Assembly: GCA_902779945.1 (NCBI GenBank)
Contig: CACZDN010000008.1
Span: forward strand, 124,001-188,000
Direction of reading: 5' to 3'
Length of the DNA: 64,000 bases
Source of the DNA: Oscillospiraceae bacterium
Lineage (GTDB): Bacteria; Bacillota; Clostridia; Oscillospirales; Oscillospiraceae
Positions 7,629 to 15,595 of this stretch are shown piece by piece; position 1 is the stretch's first letter; the number at the start of each line of letters is the position of its first letter. The notes below the pieces were generated by a model. That model ran no database searches. It was not told the DNA's origin and saw only the letters and a list, made by a program, of their open reading frames with translations. The translations under genes were made by a program, and so were the position numbers.

Positions 7629-8519
7629 TTACCACTTGATCCCGAAGTATTGGAGTGAGGCCTTGAAGTCGTCCTGCATCAGCAGGCAGGTGTCGCGCAG
7701 GTAGCCCGGTGTTTTCGGCCACTCCTTCAGACCGCGGTAATAGAACATCTTATGCCAGTCATCAATGATGAAGGGTACGATGCCGCAGCGCAGACATTCC
7801 TTGAACAGGATCAGGCGCCCGACGCGGCCGTTGCCGTCCTGAAAGGGATGGATGCGCTCAAAGGCCACATGGAAGTCCAGCAGCTCATCCAGCGTCTTGT
7901 CCTGCGTTTCGTTGTACTCCCGCAGGAGCTTTGCCATGGCCGCACCGACCTTGCCGGGAGCGGTGGTGGCCTGTCCGCCCACTTCGTTGGCGATCTTTTT
8001 ATATGCCCCGACCGCAAACCAACTTTGACGGCTGTCGCTGGTGCCGTTTTTGAGCGTCCTGTGCAGCTCCTTGATGAAAGCCTCACTCAGTGGGCGCGTG
8101 GCATTTTCGATAACCAAATCCATGCAACGAAAATGGTTTGCCGTTTCCACCACATCGTCCACGTTGACAGCTTCTCCCTCCACGCCGATGGTGTTCGTCT
8201 CAAAGATGAGCCGCGTCTGGTCATGTGTCAGGCGGCTGCCCTCAATGTGATTGGAATTGTAGGTCATATCGACCTGAACCTTGTGATAGATGCCGCCGCG
8301 AAGCTGTATCTTCTTTTCCAGCCGCAGCCGCTCAAGCAGCGTTCTGGGCAGATCATCACGCTTGTTCAAGCGTTCCGGTCGCTCCGCGTCCTCGGGAATC
8401 CACCATGTTTTACCCTTCAGCACTGCGCCGGGAATCCTGCCGTTTGCGCAGTAATTGCGCACGGTTCGTTCCGCGACGCCCCATTTCTCCGCACAAACGG
8501 CAACCGAGATCATTTCCAT
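7629..8519 (-). CDS. Fic-domain AMP-transferase-like protein
   Basis: A 296-residue protein. Residues 1-50 are a helix-turn-helix of excisionase/MerR type (AEKWGVAERTVRNYCANGRIPGA). The Fic core carries the catalytic loop HPFQDGNGRVGR, matching HxFx(D/E)GNGRxxR, so it should be able to transfer AMP or another phosphate-containing group. An inhibitory (S/T)xxxE(G/N) motif is present as SNHIEG, about 100 residues before the loop, which is the arrangement of self-inhibited class II Fic proteins. Substrate unknown. It has its own promoter, and a 12-bp inverted repeat upstream may be the site of its own helix-turn-helix domain. Confidence 0.9.
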   Translation of the reverse strand: MEMISVAVCAEKWGVAERTVRNYCANGRIPGAVLKGKTWWIPEDAERPERLNKRDDLPRTLLERLRLEKKIQLRGGIYHKVQVDMTYNSNHIEGSRLTHDQTRLIFETNTIGVEGEAVNVDDVVETANHFRCMDLVIENATRPLSEAFIKELHRTLKNGTSDSRQSWFAVGAYKKIANEVGGQATTAPGKVGAAMAKLLREYNETQDKTLDELLDFHVAFERIHPFQDGNGRVGRLILFKECLRCGIVPFIIDDWHKMFYYRGLKEWPKTPGYLRDTCLLMQDDFKASLQYFGIKW

Positions 8520-8537
8520 TCACCTCACCCCGGCTTT

Positions 8538-8566
8538 ATTATACGCCGCTATCGGCAAAAAGTAAA
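8538..8566 (-). promoter_or_regulatory. Promoter of the Fic gene
   Basis: Minus-strand TTTACT (8561-8566) and TATAAT (8538-8543) with a 17-bp spacer, about 20 bp before the Fic start. The spacer overlaps the left arm of the 12-bp inverted repeat. Confidence 0.65.
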
Positions 8567-8601
8567 CCGCTATTCGACTCTCTGGCGAGTTTTTGCCGAT
8601 A
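8550..8601. repeat. 12-bp inverted repeat at the Fic promoter
   Basis: TATCGGCAAAAA (8550-8561) and TTTTTGCCGATA (8590-8601) are exact inverted copies 28 bp apart. The left arm covers the promoter spacer of the Fic gene. It may be an operator pair or a terminator-like stem for a transcript entering from the UvrA-like gene. Confidence 0.55.
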
Positions 8602-8621
8602 CGAGGATAGGAGGGAAGCGC

Positions 8622-11132
8622 TTACAGAAACCGTCCGGTGATGCTGTCTTTATTGCTTCGGATTTCCTCCGGTGTGCCGCAGGCGACGACCCGGCCGCCC
8701 TGCTCGCCGCCGCCCGGCCCCATGTCGATGATGTAGTCCGCGTTGCGGATCACATCCAGATCGTGCTCGATCACGATGACGGTCGCGCCGTTCTCGATCA
8801 GGGTCTGAAAGACCCGGAGCAGCGTCTGCACGTCCAGCGGATGCAGGCCGATGGTCGGCTCGTCAAACACAAACACGGAATCCGTCTGCAGCCGTCCCAT
8901 CTCGCTTGCCAGCTTCAGGCGCTGCGCCTCACCGCCGGAGAGGCTGGGCGTCTCCTCACCCAGTGTCAGATACCCGAGCCCGAGACGCTGCAGCACCTCC
9001 AGCCTGCTGTGAACGAGCTTCATGTCCTTACAGAAGCCGAGCGCCGTGTTTACGTCCAGCGCCATGAGCTCCGGCAGAGACAGCGCTTCGCCGCCCCTGC
9101 TCATGTGGCGGATCTGCCATGCCTCCTTTGCGTAGCGGGAACCCCGGCATTCCGGGCAGGGGATATCCACGTCCGGCAGAAACTGTACGTCGAGGCTCAC
9201 GGAGCCCGTCCCGTCACAGACCGGGCAGCGCAGCTCGCCGGTGTTGTAGGAGAAGGCCGACGCCTTGCGTCCCCGGTCTTTGGCATCCTGCGTCCGAGCA
9301 TAGATCTTGCGCAGCTCGTCGTGGACATTGGCATAGGTGGCCACCGTAGAGCGGATGTTGATACCGATGGGCGTGGCGTCAATGAGCTTGACATGCTCGA
9401 TCCCCTCCGCCGTCACCGCTTTGACGTGCTCGGGGAGCGCTTTCCCCGCGGTGAGCGCTTCGAGCGCCGGAACCAGGCTTTCCAGGATCAGCGTCGTCTT
9501 GCCCGAACCGGATACGCCGGTCACGACTGTCAGTCGACCCTTGGGAATGTCGACATCCAGGGGCTTTACCGTGTGCAGGGAGCCGGTGGACAGATGGATC
9601 GTCCCCGGAACAAAAAGCGCCTCCGACGGCGTCTGCGGACGCAGGGCTCCCGTTTTTCCGGAGAGAAAAGGCCCGATGCGGGACGCCGCGTTTTGCGCGA
9701 TCTGGGGGATCGTCCCCTCCGCGATGACCCTACCGCCCGATGCCCCGGCCTCCGGCCCCATCTCGATGATCCAGTCGGCCTCCTTCAAAATCTGCGTGTC
9801 GTGATCCACCAGCAGGACAGAGTTCCCATCCGCCACCAGATCATGCATCACGCCGGTGAGCCCCACAATGTTGGACGGGTGCAGGCCGATCGAGGGCTCG
9901 TCCAGCACATACAGGACGCCGGTGGTGCGGTTTCGCACCGCGCGGGCAAGCTGCATCCGCTGGCGCTCGCCCGTGGAGAGCGTGGACGCCGCCCGATCAA
10001 GAGAGAGATAAGAAAGGCCCAGGTCCATCAGGCGCTTTGCGACCAGATGGAAGGAGGCGCAGATGCTCTCCGCCATGGGGCGCATCTCCACCGGCAGGGA
10101 TTCCGGCACGCCGCGCACCCAATCGCAGAGTTCCCTGAGCGGCATGCGGCAGACCTCATCGAGACCCAGGCCCCGGAGCTTCGGCGCTCTGGCCGCGTCG
10201 GAAAGCCGCGTCCCTCCACAGTCGGGACAGAGCTCTTCCCGGAGAAACTTCTCCACACGCTTCATGCCCTTCTCGTCCGTGACCTTGTTGAGGGCGTTGA
10301 GCACGGTGGCCGTGGCGCTGTAATAGGTGAAATCCATTTCGCCCGCCGTGGCCGTGTCCGCCTTTTTTGGGCGGTAAAAGATATGCTTCTTGACCATGGG
10401 GCCGTGGAGGACGATCTCTTTTTCTTCGTCCGTCAGTTCCCGGTAGGGAACGTCCGTGCGGACGCCCATGGCGCGGCACACATCGGTCATCAAAGACCAC
10501 ATCAGACTGTTCCAGGGGGCGACGGCGCCCTCGTCGATGCTCAGCGTTTCGTCCGGGATCAGCGTGCGCTCATCCACGGTGCGGACGGTCCCCGTGCCGC
10601 CGCAGCGCTTGCAGGCACCCTGACTGTTGAAGGCCAGCTCCTCCGCGCCGGGACCGTAAAAGGAGACGCCGCAGACGGGACAGACGATTTCCCTTTCCGC
10701 CGCGACGCTCATCGACGGCGGGCAATAGTGCCCGTTCGGGCAGCGATGGGAGGCAAGGCGCGAGAACATCAGACGCAGGCTGTTTAATAGCTCCGTCCCC
10801 GTGCCGAAGGTAGAGCGGATGCCGGGCACACCGGGCCGCTGGTGCAGGGCCAGAGATGCGGGGACATACAGCACGTCATCCACGTCGGCCCGCGCGGCCT
10901 GGGTCATGCGCCTGCGCGTATAGGTGGAGAGAGATTCCAGATAGCGGCGCGAGCCCTCGGCGTACAGGACGCCCAGCGCCAGAGAGGATTTCCCCGAACC
11001 GGACACGCCCGCGATCCCGACGATCCAGTTCAGAGGAACGTCGACATCGATGTTCTTCAAATTGTGGACCCTCGCGCCCCGGATCTCAATTTTCTTGGGG
11101 ATGGTGTCGGTGATGATTCTGTCCATATGCAA
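8622..11132 (-). CDS. UvrA2-like ABC ATPase
   Basis: An 836-residue UvrA paralogue with two ABC ATPase modules: Walker A GVSGSGKSSLALGVLY near residue 45 and GVSGSGKTTLILESL near 540, ABC signatures LSTGERQRMQLARA and LSGGEAQRLKLASE, and zinc-binding CxxC pairs. It is about 100 residues shorter than housekeeping UvrA and appears to lack the UvrB-binding insertion, the architecture of UvrA2 and DrrC-type proteins linked to tolerance of DNA-binding antibiotics. TTG at 11132 has the best ribosome-site spacing; ATG at 11126 is an alternative. It follows the hydrolase gene by 35 bp on the same strand, downstream of the MATE exporter. Confidence 0.9.
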   Translation of the reverse strand: MHMDRIITDTIPKKIEIRGARVHNLKNIDVDVPLNWIVGIAGVSGSGKSSLALGVLYAEGSRRYLESLSTYTRRRMTQAARADVDDVLYVPASLALHQRPGVPGIRSTFGTGTELLNSLRLMFSRLASHRCPNGHYCPPSMSVAAEREIVCPVCGVSFYGPGAEELAFNSQGACKRCGGTGTVRTVDERTLIPDETLSIDEGAVAPWNSLMWSLMTDVCRAMGVRTDVPYRELTDEEKEIVLHGPMVKKHIFYRPKKADTATAGEMDFTYYSATATVLNALNKVTDEKGMKRVEKFLREELCPDCGGTRLSDAARAPKLRGLGLDEVCRMPLRELCDWVRGVPESLPVEMRPMAESICASFHLVAKRLMDLGLSYLSLDRAASTLSTGERQRMQLARAVRNRTTGVLYVLDEPSIGLHPSNIVGLTGVMHDLVADGNSVLLVDHDTQILKEADWIIEMGPEAGASGGRVIAEGTIPQIAQNAASRIGPFLSGKTGALRPQTPSEALFVPGTIHLSTGSLHTVKPLDVDIPKGRLTVVTGVSGSGKTTLILESLVPALEALTAGKALPEHVKAVTAEGIEHVKLIDATPIGINIRSTVATYANVHDELRKIYARTQDAKDRGRKASAFSYNTGELRCPVCDGTGSVSLDVQFLPDVDIPCPECRGSRYAKEAWQIRHMSRGGEALSLPELMALDVNTALGFCKDMKLVHSRLEVLQRLGLGYLTLGEETPSLSGGEAQRLKLASEMGRLQTDSVFVFDEPTIGLHPLDVQTLLRVFQTLIENGATVIVIEHDLDVIRNADYIIDMGPGGGEQGGRVVACGTPEEIRSNKDSITGRFL

Positions 11133-11167
11133 TGCTTTCTCCTGTTTTTTATTCTAAATACATGCTT

Positions 11168-11842
11168 TCAACTGACCGTTGCCGCGATCCAGCAGAAGGC
11201 TCTCGCGGTGCGCTTCTCCGAGTCCTGAAAATGATTGCCCGGATTCCATTCCAGCGTGACGCTGTGATCGGCCTGCAGGAGCGCGTACTGTTCACGGATG
11301 CAGTCGCCGACCGTAGCCATGACGGGATTCTTTGCCCGTTCTTCCCGGTCGCCGAGACTCAAGTACACAGCCTTTGTCTGAATCGGATTTGCTTTCACAT
11401 AGTCTATCCAGCCCGGAAACCACACCGAGGGCGAAGCCGCCGCAACGCCAGAAAAGGCGTCTGTCCGCGTTGCAGCCCAGAGCGCGAACAAACCCGCCAG
11501 GGAGTATCCGCCGATGCAGAGCTTCATATCCGCAGCAAGCCGCGTGCGCAGCTCCGGCAGCAGGCGGTCGAGGACGAAGGAAAGTGTCTCCTCCGCCATC
11601 CCGCCGAAGGGAACTTTCCCGAATACCGGCGGCGCTTCCCAGGGGCTCAACTCCCGGTTCCAGTCCCTGACCTCAAACGCCGCCAGCGCAAAGGGCAGCG
11701 CACAGTCCCGCATAGCCTCGATCTCGCCGTCCAGCAACTCCGTGTCATGCTCGTCCACCGGCTGGATGAAAAGGATCTGCGGCTCGTCGTCCGTGTAGAG
11801 TGTGACGGCGCGCCCGTCCAGCTCAAAGCATTGTTTCCGCAT
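11168..11842 (-). CDS. Alpha/beta-hydrolase esterase
   Basis: A 224-residue serine hydrolase of the Fes/IroE-like esterase group. The nucleophile elbow GGYSLAG is near residue 113, and SLGDREER and GNHFQDS supply the probable acid and histidine positions. No signal peptide, so cytoplasmic. The start overlaps the end of the MATE gene by 20 bp and the UvrA-like gene follows, so the three form one operon. Its substrate is unknown; in this context hydrolysis of a toxic ester or peptide-like compound is possible but only inferred. Confidence 0.8.
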   Translation of the reverse strand: MRKQCFELDGRAVTLYTDDEPQILFIQPVDEHDTELLDGEIEAMRDCALPFALAAFEVRDWNRELSPWEAPPVFGKVPFGGMAEETLSFVLDRLLPELRTRLAADMKLCIGGYSLAGLFALWAATRTDAFSGVAAASPSVWFPGWIDYVKANPIQTKAVYLSLGDREERAKNPVMATVGDCIREQYALLQADHSVTLEWNPGNHFQDSEKRTARAFCWIAATVS

Positions 11843-13187
11843 GGCGCATCAGTTCCTCCTTCCTGCGGATATGGGCATAGAAAACAAAGCAGGCGGTGAT
11901 CTGTGCCAGTGTCGAACAGGGGACACCGAGACCGATATAGAACAGCCGCCCCGTCGCGCGGCTCATCCACCAGGCCACCGGAATGCGAATCAGGAATGCC
12001 GCCGCGATGCCCTGCACCATGACGAAGCCCGTCTCGCCGAGACCGTTGAAAAAACCGATGAAGCAGAACAGAAAACAGGTCAGCAGGCAGTCGATTCCGT
12101 AGGCCCGCAGATAGTCAAAGCCTGCTGCGATCACGTCCTGATCCCGCGCAAAAATGCCGCACAGCAGATCGCCGTGGAAGAACGCCGCCCAGAACATCAC
12201 CGCGCCGAACGCGGTGGAAACCAGAATGGCAATTTTCAAGCCTCGCTCTGCGCGTTCGTTCTTTCCCGCACCGTGATTCTGCGCCACATAGGCGCTCATG
12301 GCCTGCATGAAAGCCAGCGGGATCAGCATGATGAAGGCGCAGACCTTCTCTGCCACGCCCACGCCCGCCGAAGCGATAAGCCCCAGGGCGTTCACGATGG
12401 CGAGGATCACCAGAAACGACAGGCCAACCAGCAGATCCTGCAGGGCGATCGGTGTGCCGAAGCGGACAATGCGACGCAGGATCGGCTTTTCAATGCGGAT
12501 ATCCCTCTTTGAAAACGAAAATGGCAGCGTCCGGCGGCTGAGCACCAGCAGGGAGACCAGCACGCTCACCGTCTGGGATACGACCGTGGCGACAGCCGCT
12601 CCCGCCGCGCCCATATGGAGCCCTGCTACCAGCAGAAGGTCGCCCGCAATGTTGCAGGCGCTGGCAATGGCGACGGTCATCAGCGGCGTGCGGGAATCGC
12701 CTAAGCCCCGCATGATGCTGCCCAGCACGTTGTAGGCCACGATCATCACCGATCCGAAGCCGCAGATGGCGATATAGCGTTTCGTTTCGTCAAAGGCTTC
12801 CTCCGGCGCGTTCATGGCTCCGGCAAGCGCGCCGGACAGCAGCGGGATCAGCGCCGTGAGCACCGCGCCCACAAGGAAAAACATTACCACGCTGGTGCCG
12901 ATGATCTGGCCGCCCTCTTCGCGCTTGCCCGCACCGATCTTCTGGCCGAGCAGGACGGTTGTGCCCATGGCAAAGGAGCTCACAAGCCCGGTGACGGTCT
13001 GCATGATCTGGGAGCCCACCGCCACGCCGGACACGTCCTGCGCCAGCGCGTACTTGCCCACCACCAGCAGATCCACCGCGCCGTAGAGCGCCTGTAAAAA
13101 CAAAGTCAGCAGAATCGGCATCGAGAAGGCCAGCAGCGGCCCCAGGATCGGCCCCCTGGTAAAATCCTTGATCTGTTCCTGTTCCAC
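11823..13187 (-). CDS. MATE-family efflux transporter
   Basis: A 454-residue membrane protein with about 12 helices and the MATE pattern of two homologous halves (PILGPLLAFSMPILLTLFLQALYG at the start; QKIGAGKREEGG and QNHGAGKNERAERG after the third helix of each half). MATE proteins export drugs or metabolites using Na+ or H+ gradients. GTG at 13187 was chosen because GGAGG stands 5 bases before it; the same frame also allows TTG at 13199. The gene begins right after a terminator with an embedded leader ORF, so its expression is probably controlled by attenuation. Confidence 0.9.
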   Translation of the reverse strand: MEQEQIKDFTRGPILGPLLAFSMPILLTLFLQALYGAVDLLVVGKYALAQDVSGVAVGSQIMQTVTGLVSSFAMGTTVLLGQKIGAGKREEGGQIIGTSVVMFFLVGAVLTALIPLLSGALAGAMNAPEEAFDETKRYIAICGFGSVMIVAYNVLGSIMRGLGDSRTPLMTVAIASACNIAGDLLLVAGLHMGAAGAAVATVVSQTVSVLVSLLVLSRRTLPFSFSKRDIRIEKPILRRIVRFGTPIALQDLLVGLSFLVILAIVNALGLIASAGVGVAEKVCAFIMLIPLAFMQAMSAYVAQNHGAGKNERAERGLKIAILVSTAFGAVMFWAAFFHGDLLCGIFARDQDVIAAGFDYLRAYGIDCLLTCFLFCFIGFFNGLGETGFVMVQGIAAAFLIRIPVAWWMSRATGRLFYIGLGVPCSTLAQITACFVFYAHIRRKEELMRHAETML

Positions 13188-13197
13188 AACTTCCTCC

Positions 13198-13249
13198 AAA
13201 AAAGCCGGATAAGCAAGCAGGCGTCTCAGCCCGCTCTCTTATCCGGCTT
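13198..13249 (-). terminator. Attenuator terminator before the MATE gene
   Basis: On the minus strand AAGCCGGATAAG (13249-13238) pairs with CTTATCCGGCTT (13213-13202). An inner GCGGGC/GCCTGC stem extends it, and six T residues (13203-13198) follow at once, overlapping the ribosome-site region of the MATE gene. The 5' arm lies inside the leader ORF, so a ribosome stalled there would prevent the stem. Confidence 0.85.
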
Positions 13250-13261
13250 CTCATTTCTCAT
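13226..13261 (-). CDS. Leader peptide MRNEKPDKRAG
   Basis: An 11-codon ORF with a GGAGGG site 10 bases before its ATG, ending in TGA at 13226. Codons 5-8 (Lys-Pro-Asp-Lys) form most of the 5' arm of the terminator and the stop lies in the loop. This is the layout of drug-responsive leader peptides that control resistance genes. It is too short for family comparison; the evidence is position and start signals. Confidence 0.65.
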   Translation of the reverse strand: MRNEKPDKRAG

Positions 13262-13288
13262 GAATGATTTGCCCTCCGAGGCTCCCGT

Positions 13289-13317
13289 AGCTTAACAGAT
13301 TTTGCGGGGATTGTCAA
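13289..13317 (-). promoter_or_regulatory. Promoter of the MATE/hydrolase/UvrA2 operon
   Basis: TTGACA (13317-13312), 17-bp spacer, TAAGCT (13294-13289) with an extended -10 TG one base before it. Transcription would begin near 13282, just before the leader peptide ribosome site. Confidence 0.75.
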
Positions 13318-13487
13318 GAAACGGAAGCCCTGTATCTATTCATTCGCGCAGCTACCGGCTCCGTTCCTACAGCTTTCATGATTTCTCTCCTTATTCCCGT
13401 ATTAAGTCGTACAATTAAAAGTTGGTATCTATTATCAAGCTGACTTATGGCCGCTGCACTATTGTGCGTATTGACGCCATTCACTGC

Positions 13488-13718
13488 TCAAGATTTCAGA
13501 CGGTAAGTTCGATTTCTGTTTCCGCCGGAAGTGATAACAATATTTTCTTTGATCAGCTCAAGAAGATAATCCCTGACTCGAGAGGGCTTTAGATCTATAT
13601 ATGCAGCTATCTCTGCGGATTTGGCGTCAGGATGATCGGTTAAATACTCGATAATAAGCTGCTTTTTCGCCGTTTTGTTTTTATCGCCGATTTTTATCGC
13701 CGATTTTCCGCTGCCCAT
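13488..13718 (-). pseudogene. C-terminal winged-helix remnant of an AlbA/Schlafen-type ATPase
   Basis: A 76-codon stretch whose sequence (repeated KIGDK, then a winged helix with KSAEIAAYIDLKPSRVRDYL and GGNRNRTYRLKS) matches, from memory, the C-terminal tail of the large putative DNA-binding ATPases with an AlbA_2 domain. The ATPase part is missing and no ribosome site precedes the ATG. It is most likely the surviving end of a deleted gene; a small free-standing DNA-binding protein is less likely. Composition is more AT-rich than the flanks. Confidence 0.55.
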
Positions 13719-13809
13719 CGGCGATAAAGGCAGCGATAAAATGCGGTGGTTTGGTCAGCGTCAACCCACCGCTCTCATTCAAAGAGCCTATTTAGGCTCA
13801 GAAAGAGAA

Positions 13810-13845
13810 GTGCCGGTCAGCATCATTTACGATGCTCCCCGGCAC
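13810..13845 (-). terminator. Stem-loop after the tocopherol-cyclase-like gene
   Basis: GTGCCGG (13810-13816) and CCGGCAC (13839-13845) with an inner AGCATC/GATGCT stem, about 50 bp past the stop of the gene at 13894. A long T run is absent, so its terminator role is probable only. Confidence 0.5.
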
Positions 13846-13893
13846 ATACATTATCAAGTTCTTATATGGAGACTATCTTACTTGCGCACAGGC

Positions 13894-15030
13894 TTATTCC
13901 GGATCATACTCTCCGTATTCACAGCCAATGTGAGTGGCCTCCACTTCGTCCACCAGCTTAAGTGTGCCGTCCTTCTTGTCGTAGAGTTTCACTGTGCCCC
14001 AGCCGTTGCCGCCGTTCCACAGGCGGTTATGCCGCTTGCTGCCGTCGGGGGCTTCATAATTTACCAGCAGCATATCCGCCTTTCGGCAAAAAACTTCCGT
14101 CTCCATCACCGCGTGAATGTTCTCCTGGCGTACCGTCCAGTGCACCACGTCGTCGAGCTCCTCGAAGGAGAAGTCCGTCTTGACCTTCAGATGGAGCTTG
14201 GAGAAATTGAAATCATACTCTTTGCCCTCGTAGTAAAAAACACCCAGCAGACGGCGATCCAGCGGCACGAAGTAGATCTTCGGCCTGCCGCCGCCGATGT
14301 CGAACACACTGTTCATGAGCTGCTTTCCTGTCGCCTTGCTGACAAGATGGTTGGAAGACAGCCAAACCCAGGGACTGGTGAAATCCCGGCCCCAGTTTTT
14401 ATCCGCGTAGCCATAGCACTTCTCCGGGGTGACGTTGTACTTTTTCCCGTTGAACGTGATCTCGCCGCTGTACGCGCTCTTCATGCCCTCCGCGTGCCAG
14501 TACATAGCGAAGGCCTCGGCATCCCGCAGCGGCTTGCTCGCGCCGTAGCCCACGTTGAAGGCGATCTGCTTGTCGATGGTCAGATCCCAGGACATTTCTC
14601 CCGCATCGCACATCCACTCCGGGTGTGCCGCCGCTTCCTCCGCTGTGATAGAAATGCTGCCCTTCAAGGACGTTTCACCGGCAAGGCAGTCCGCGGCCTC
14701 TATCCGATAGGGCGCCGCCCCGTGCAGGTCGACGTCCTTCCAGGCAAAGAAGCGGTGAAGCTGGCAGTGATCCGTGCCCCAGGTACCGGCCTTCACCATC
14801 AGATAGGAGGGTTGTTTGCCTGCCGCTCTGTTCGCGGGCAGCTGGCCGAGAACAGGCTCGTCCCCGCCCATCGCGGGATTGCAGACGAAGAACTCGATAA
14901 AGAACGGCTTGTCTTCACCGGTCACTGCGTCCTGAGCCGTAAAGGAGTGCCACCACCAGTCATAGCCGTGATGGGCCAGCGGACCATGGAGCATACATGC
15001 GTCCCGGTTGATGTCATGATGATTGAACAT
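13894..15030 (-). CDS. Tocopherol cyclase-like family protein
   Basis: A 378-residue protein without a signal peptide. It has the traits of the tocopherol-cyclase family: an N-terminal HHGYDWWWHSFTAQD segment, the central motif YGYADKNWGRDFTSPWVWLSS, and a beta-rich C-terminal half. Plant members close the chromanol ring of vitamin E; the bacterial members have no settled substrate, so no reaction is claimed. It is a single-gene unit with a consensus promoter and a probable terminator. The start at 15030 has AGGA about 9 bases upstream. Confidence 0.8.
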   Translation of the reverse strand: MFNHHDINRDACMLHGPLAHHGYDWWWHSFTAQDAVTGEDKPFFIEFFVCNPAMGGDEPVLGQLPANRAAGKQPSYLMVKAGTWGTDHCQLHRFFAWKDVDLHGAAPYRIEAADCLAGETSLKGSISITAEEAAAHPEWMCDAGEMSWDLTIDKQIAFNVGYGASKPLRDAEAFAMYWHAEGMKSAYSGEITFNGKKYNVTPEKCYGYADKNWGRDFTSPWVWLSSNHLVSKATGKQLMNSVFDIGGGRPKIYFVPLDRRLLGVFYYEGKEYDFNFSKLHLKVKTDFSFEELDDVVHWTVRQENIHAVMETEVFCRKADMLLVNYEAPDGSKRHNRLWNGGNGWGTVKLYDKKDGTLKLVDEVEATHIGCEYGEYDPE

Positions 15031-15091
15031 GTGTCAATTCCTGCCTTTTATGAATGATCCGACCTGTGTCGATTTGATTTATGATAATCGT

Positions 15092-15120
15092 ATTATACAG
15101 CTGAAAACCCTGACTGTCAA
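15092..15120 (-). promoter_or_regulatory. Consensus promoter of the cyclase-like gene
   Basis: TTGACA (15115-15120) and TATAAT (15092-15097) on the minus strand with exactly 17 bp between them: a full sigma-A consensus. Confidence 0.85.
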
Positions 15121-15250
15121 AATATCAGGATGCCATGATTACAGCTTCTGTACAGGGACATGAGGAACAACATGATGCTGCTGTTAACTTGATTCATAAG
15201 ATCATGCTTATAGGAAAATATATAATGATGCAGTTTTTTCATTGTGTTTG

Positions 15251-15279
15251 TTGACACAGCAGGTGAATTGTAGTACAAT
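15251..15279 (+). promoter_or_regulatory. Promoter of the toxin-antitoxin operon
   Basis: TTGACA (15251-15256), 17-bp spacer, TACAAT (15274-15279), 22 bp before the antitoxin start. Confidence 0.8.
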
Positions 15280-15301
15280 CGCATTACAAGGAGGCAATAG
15301 T

Positions 15302-15595
15302 ATGGCAATGGAATCTACACTTCAAGTAAGGATGGATTCAGCCTTAAAAGCGGAGGTCGAAGCGCTCTATAAAAGTCTCGGCACCAGCTTCGCGGAAGCA
15401 GTTCGCATCTTCGCACAGCAGAGCATCCGTGAGGGCGGTATGCCCTTTACTCCCTCACTGAAATCATGGGATGAGCTTACACAGGATGAAATTGATGCCA
15501 GGCTCCGCAAGAGCATGGCAGATGTATCGGCGGGCAGAGTGCTCTCTCAGGATCAGCTTGATGCGAAGATGGGGGAGAGATTTGCGCGTGGATGA
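15302..15595 (+). CDS. RelB/DinJ-type antitoxin
   Basis: A 97-residue protein with an N-terminal ribbon-helix-helix (STLQVRMDSALKAEVEALYKSLGTSFAEAVRIFAQQ) and a C-terminal arm rich in Asp and Glu that would wrap the toxin. RelB/DinJ antitoxins bind their own promoter and neutralise RelE/YafQ-type ribonucleases. AAGGAGG lies 8 bases before the ATG. Its stop overlaps the ATG of the toxin gene. The toxin is frameshifted, so this antitoxin is probably an orphan in practice. Confidence 0.88.
   Translation: MAMESTLQVRMDSALKAEVEALYKSLGTSFAEAVRIFAQQSIREGGMPFTPSLKSWDELTQDEIDARLRKSMADVSAGRVLSQDQLDAKMGERFARG

Noticed and set aside
7752-10787. A 1011-codon open frame opposite the UvrA-like gene (and similar long frames opposite other genes, such as 369-2285 and 34249-36144)
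   Set aside because: GC-rich codon bias leaves the antisense strand open; there are no domains, no ribosome sites and low-complexity composition. They are shadows of the sense genes.
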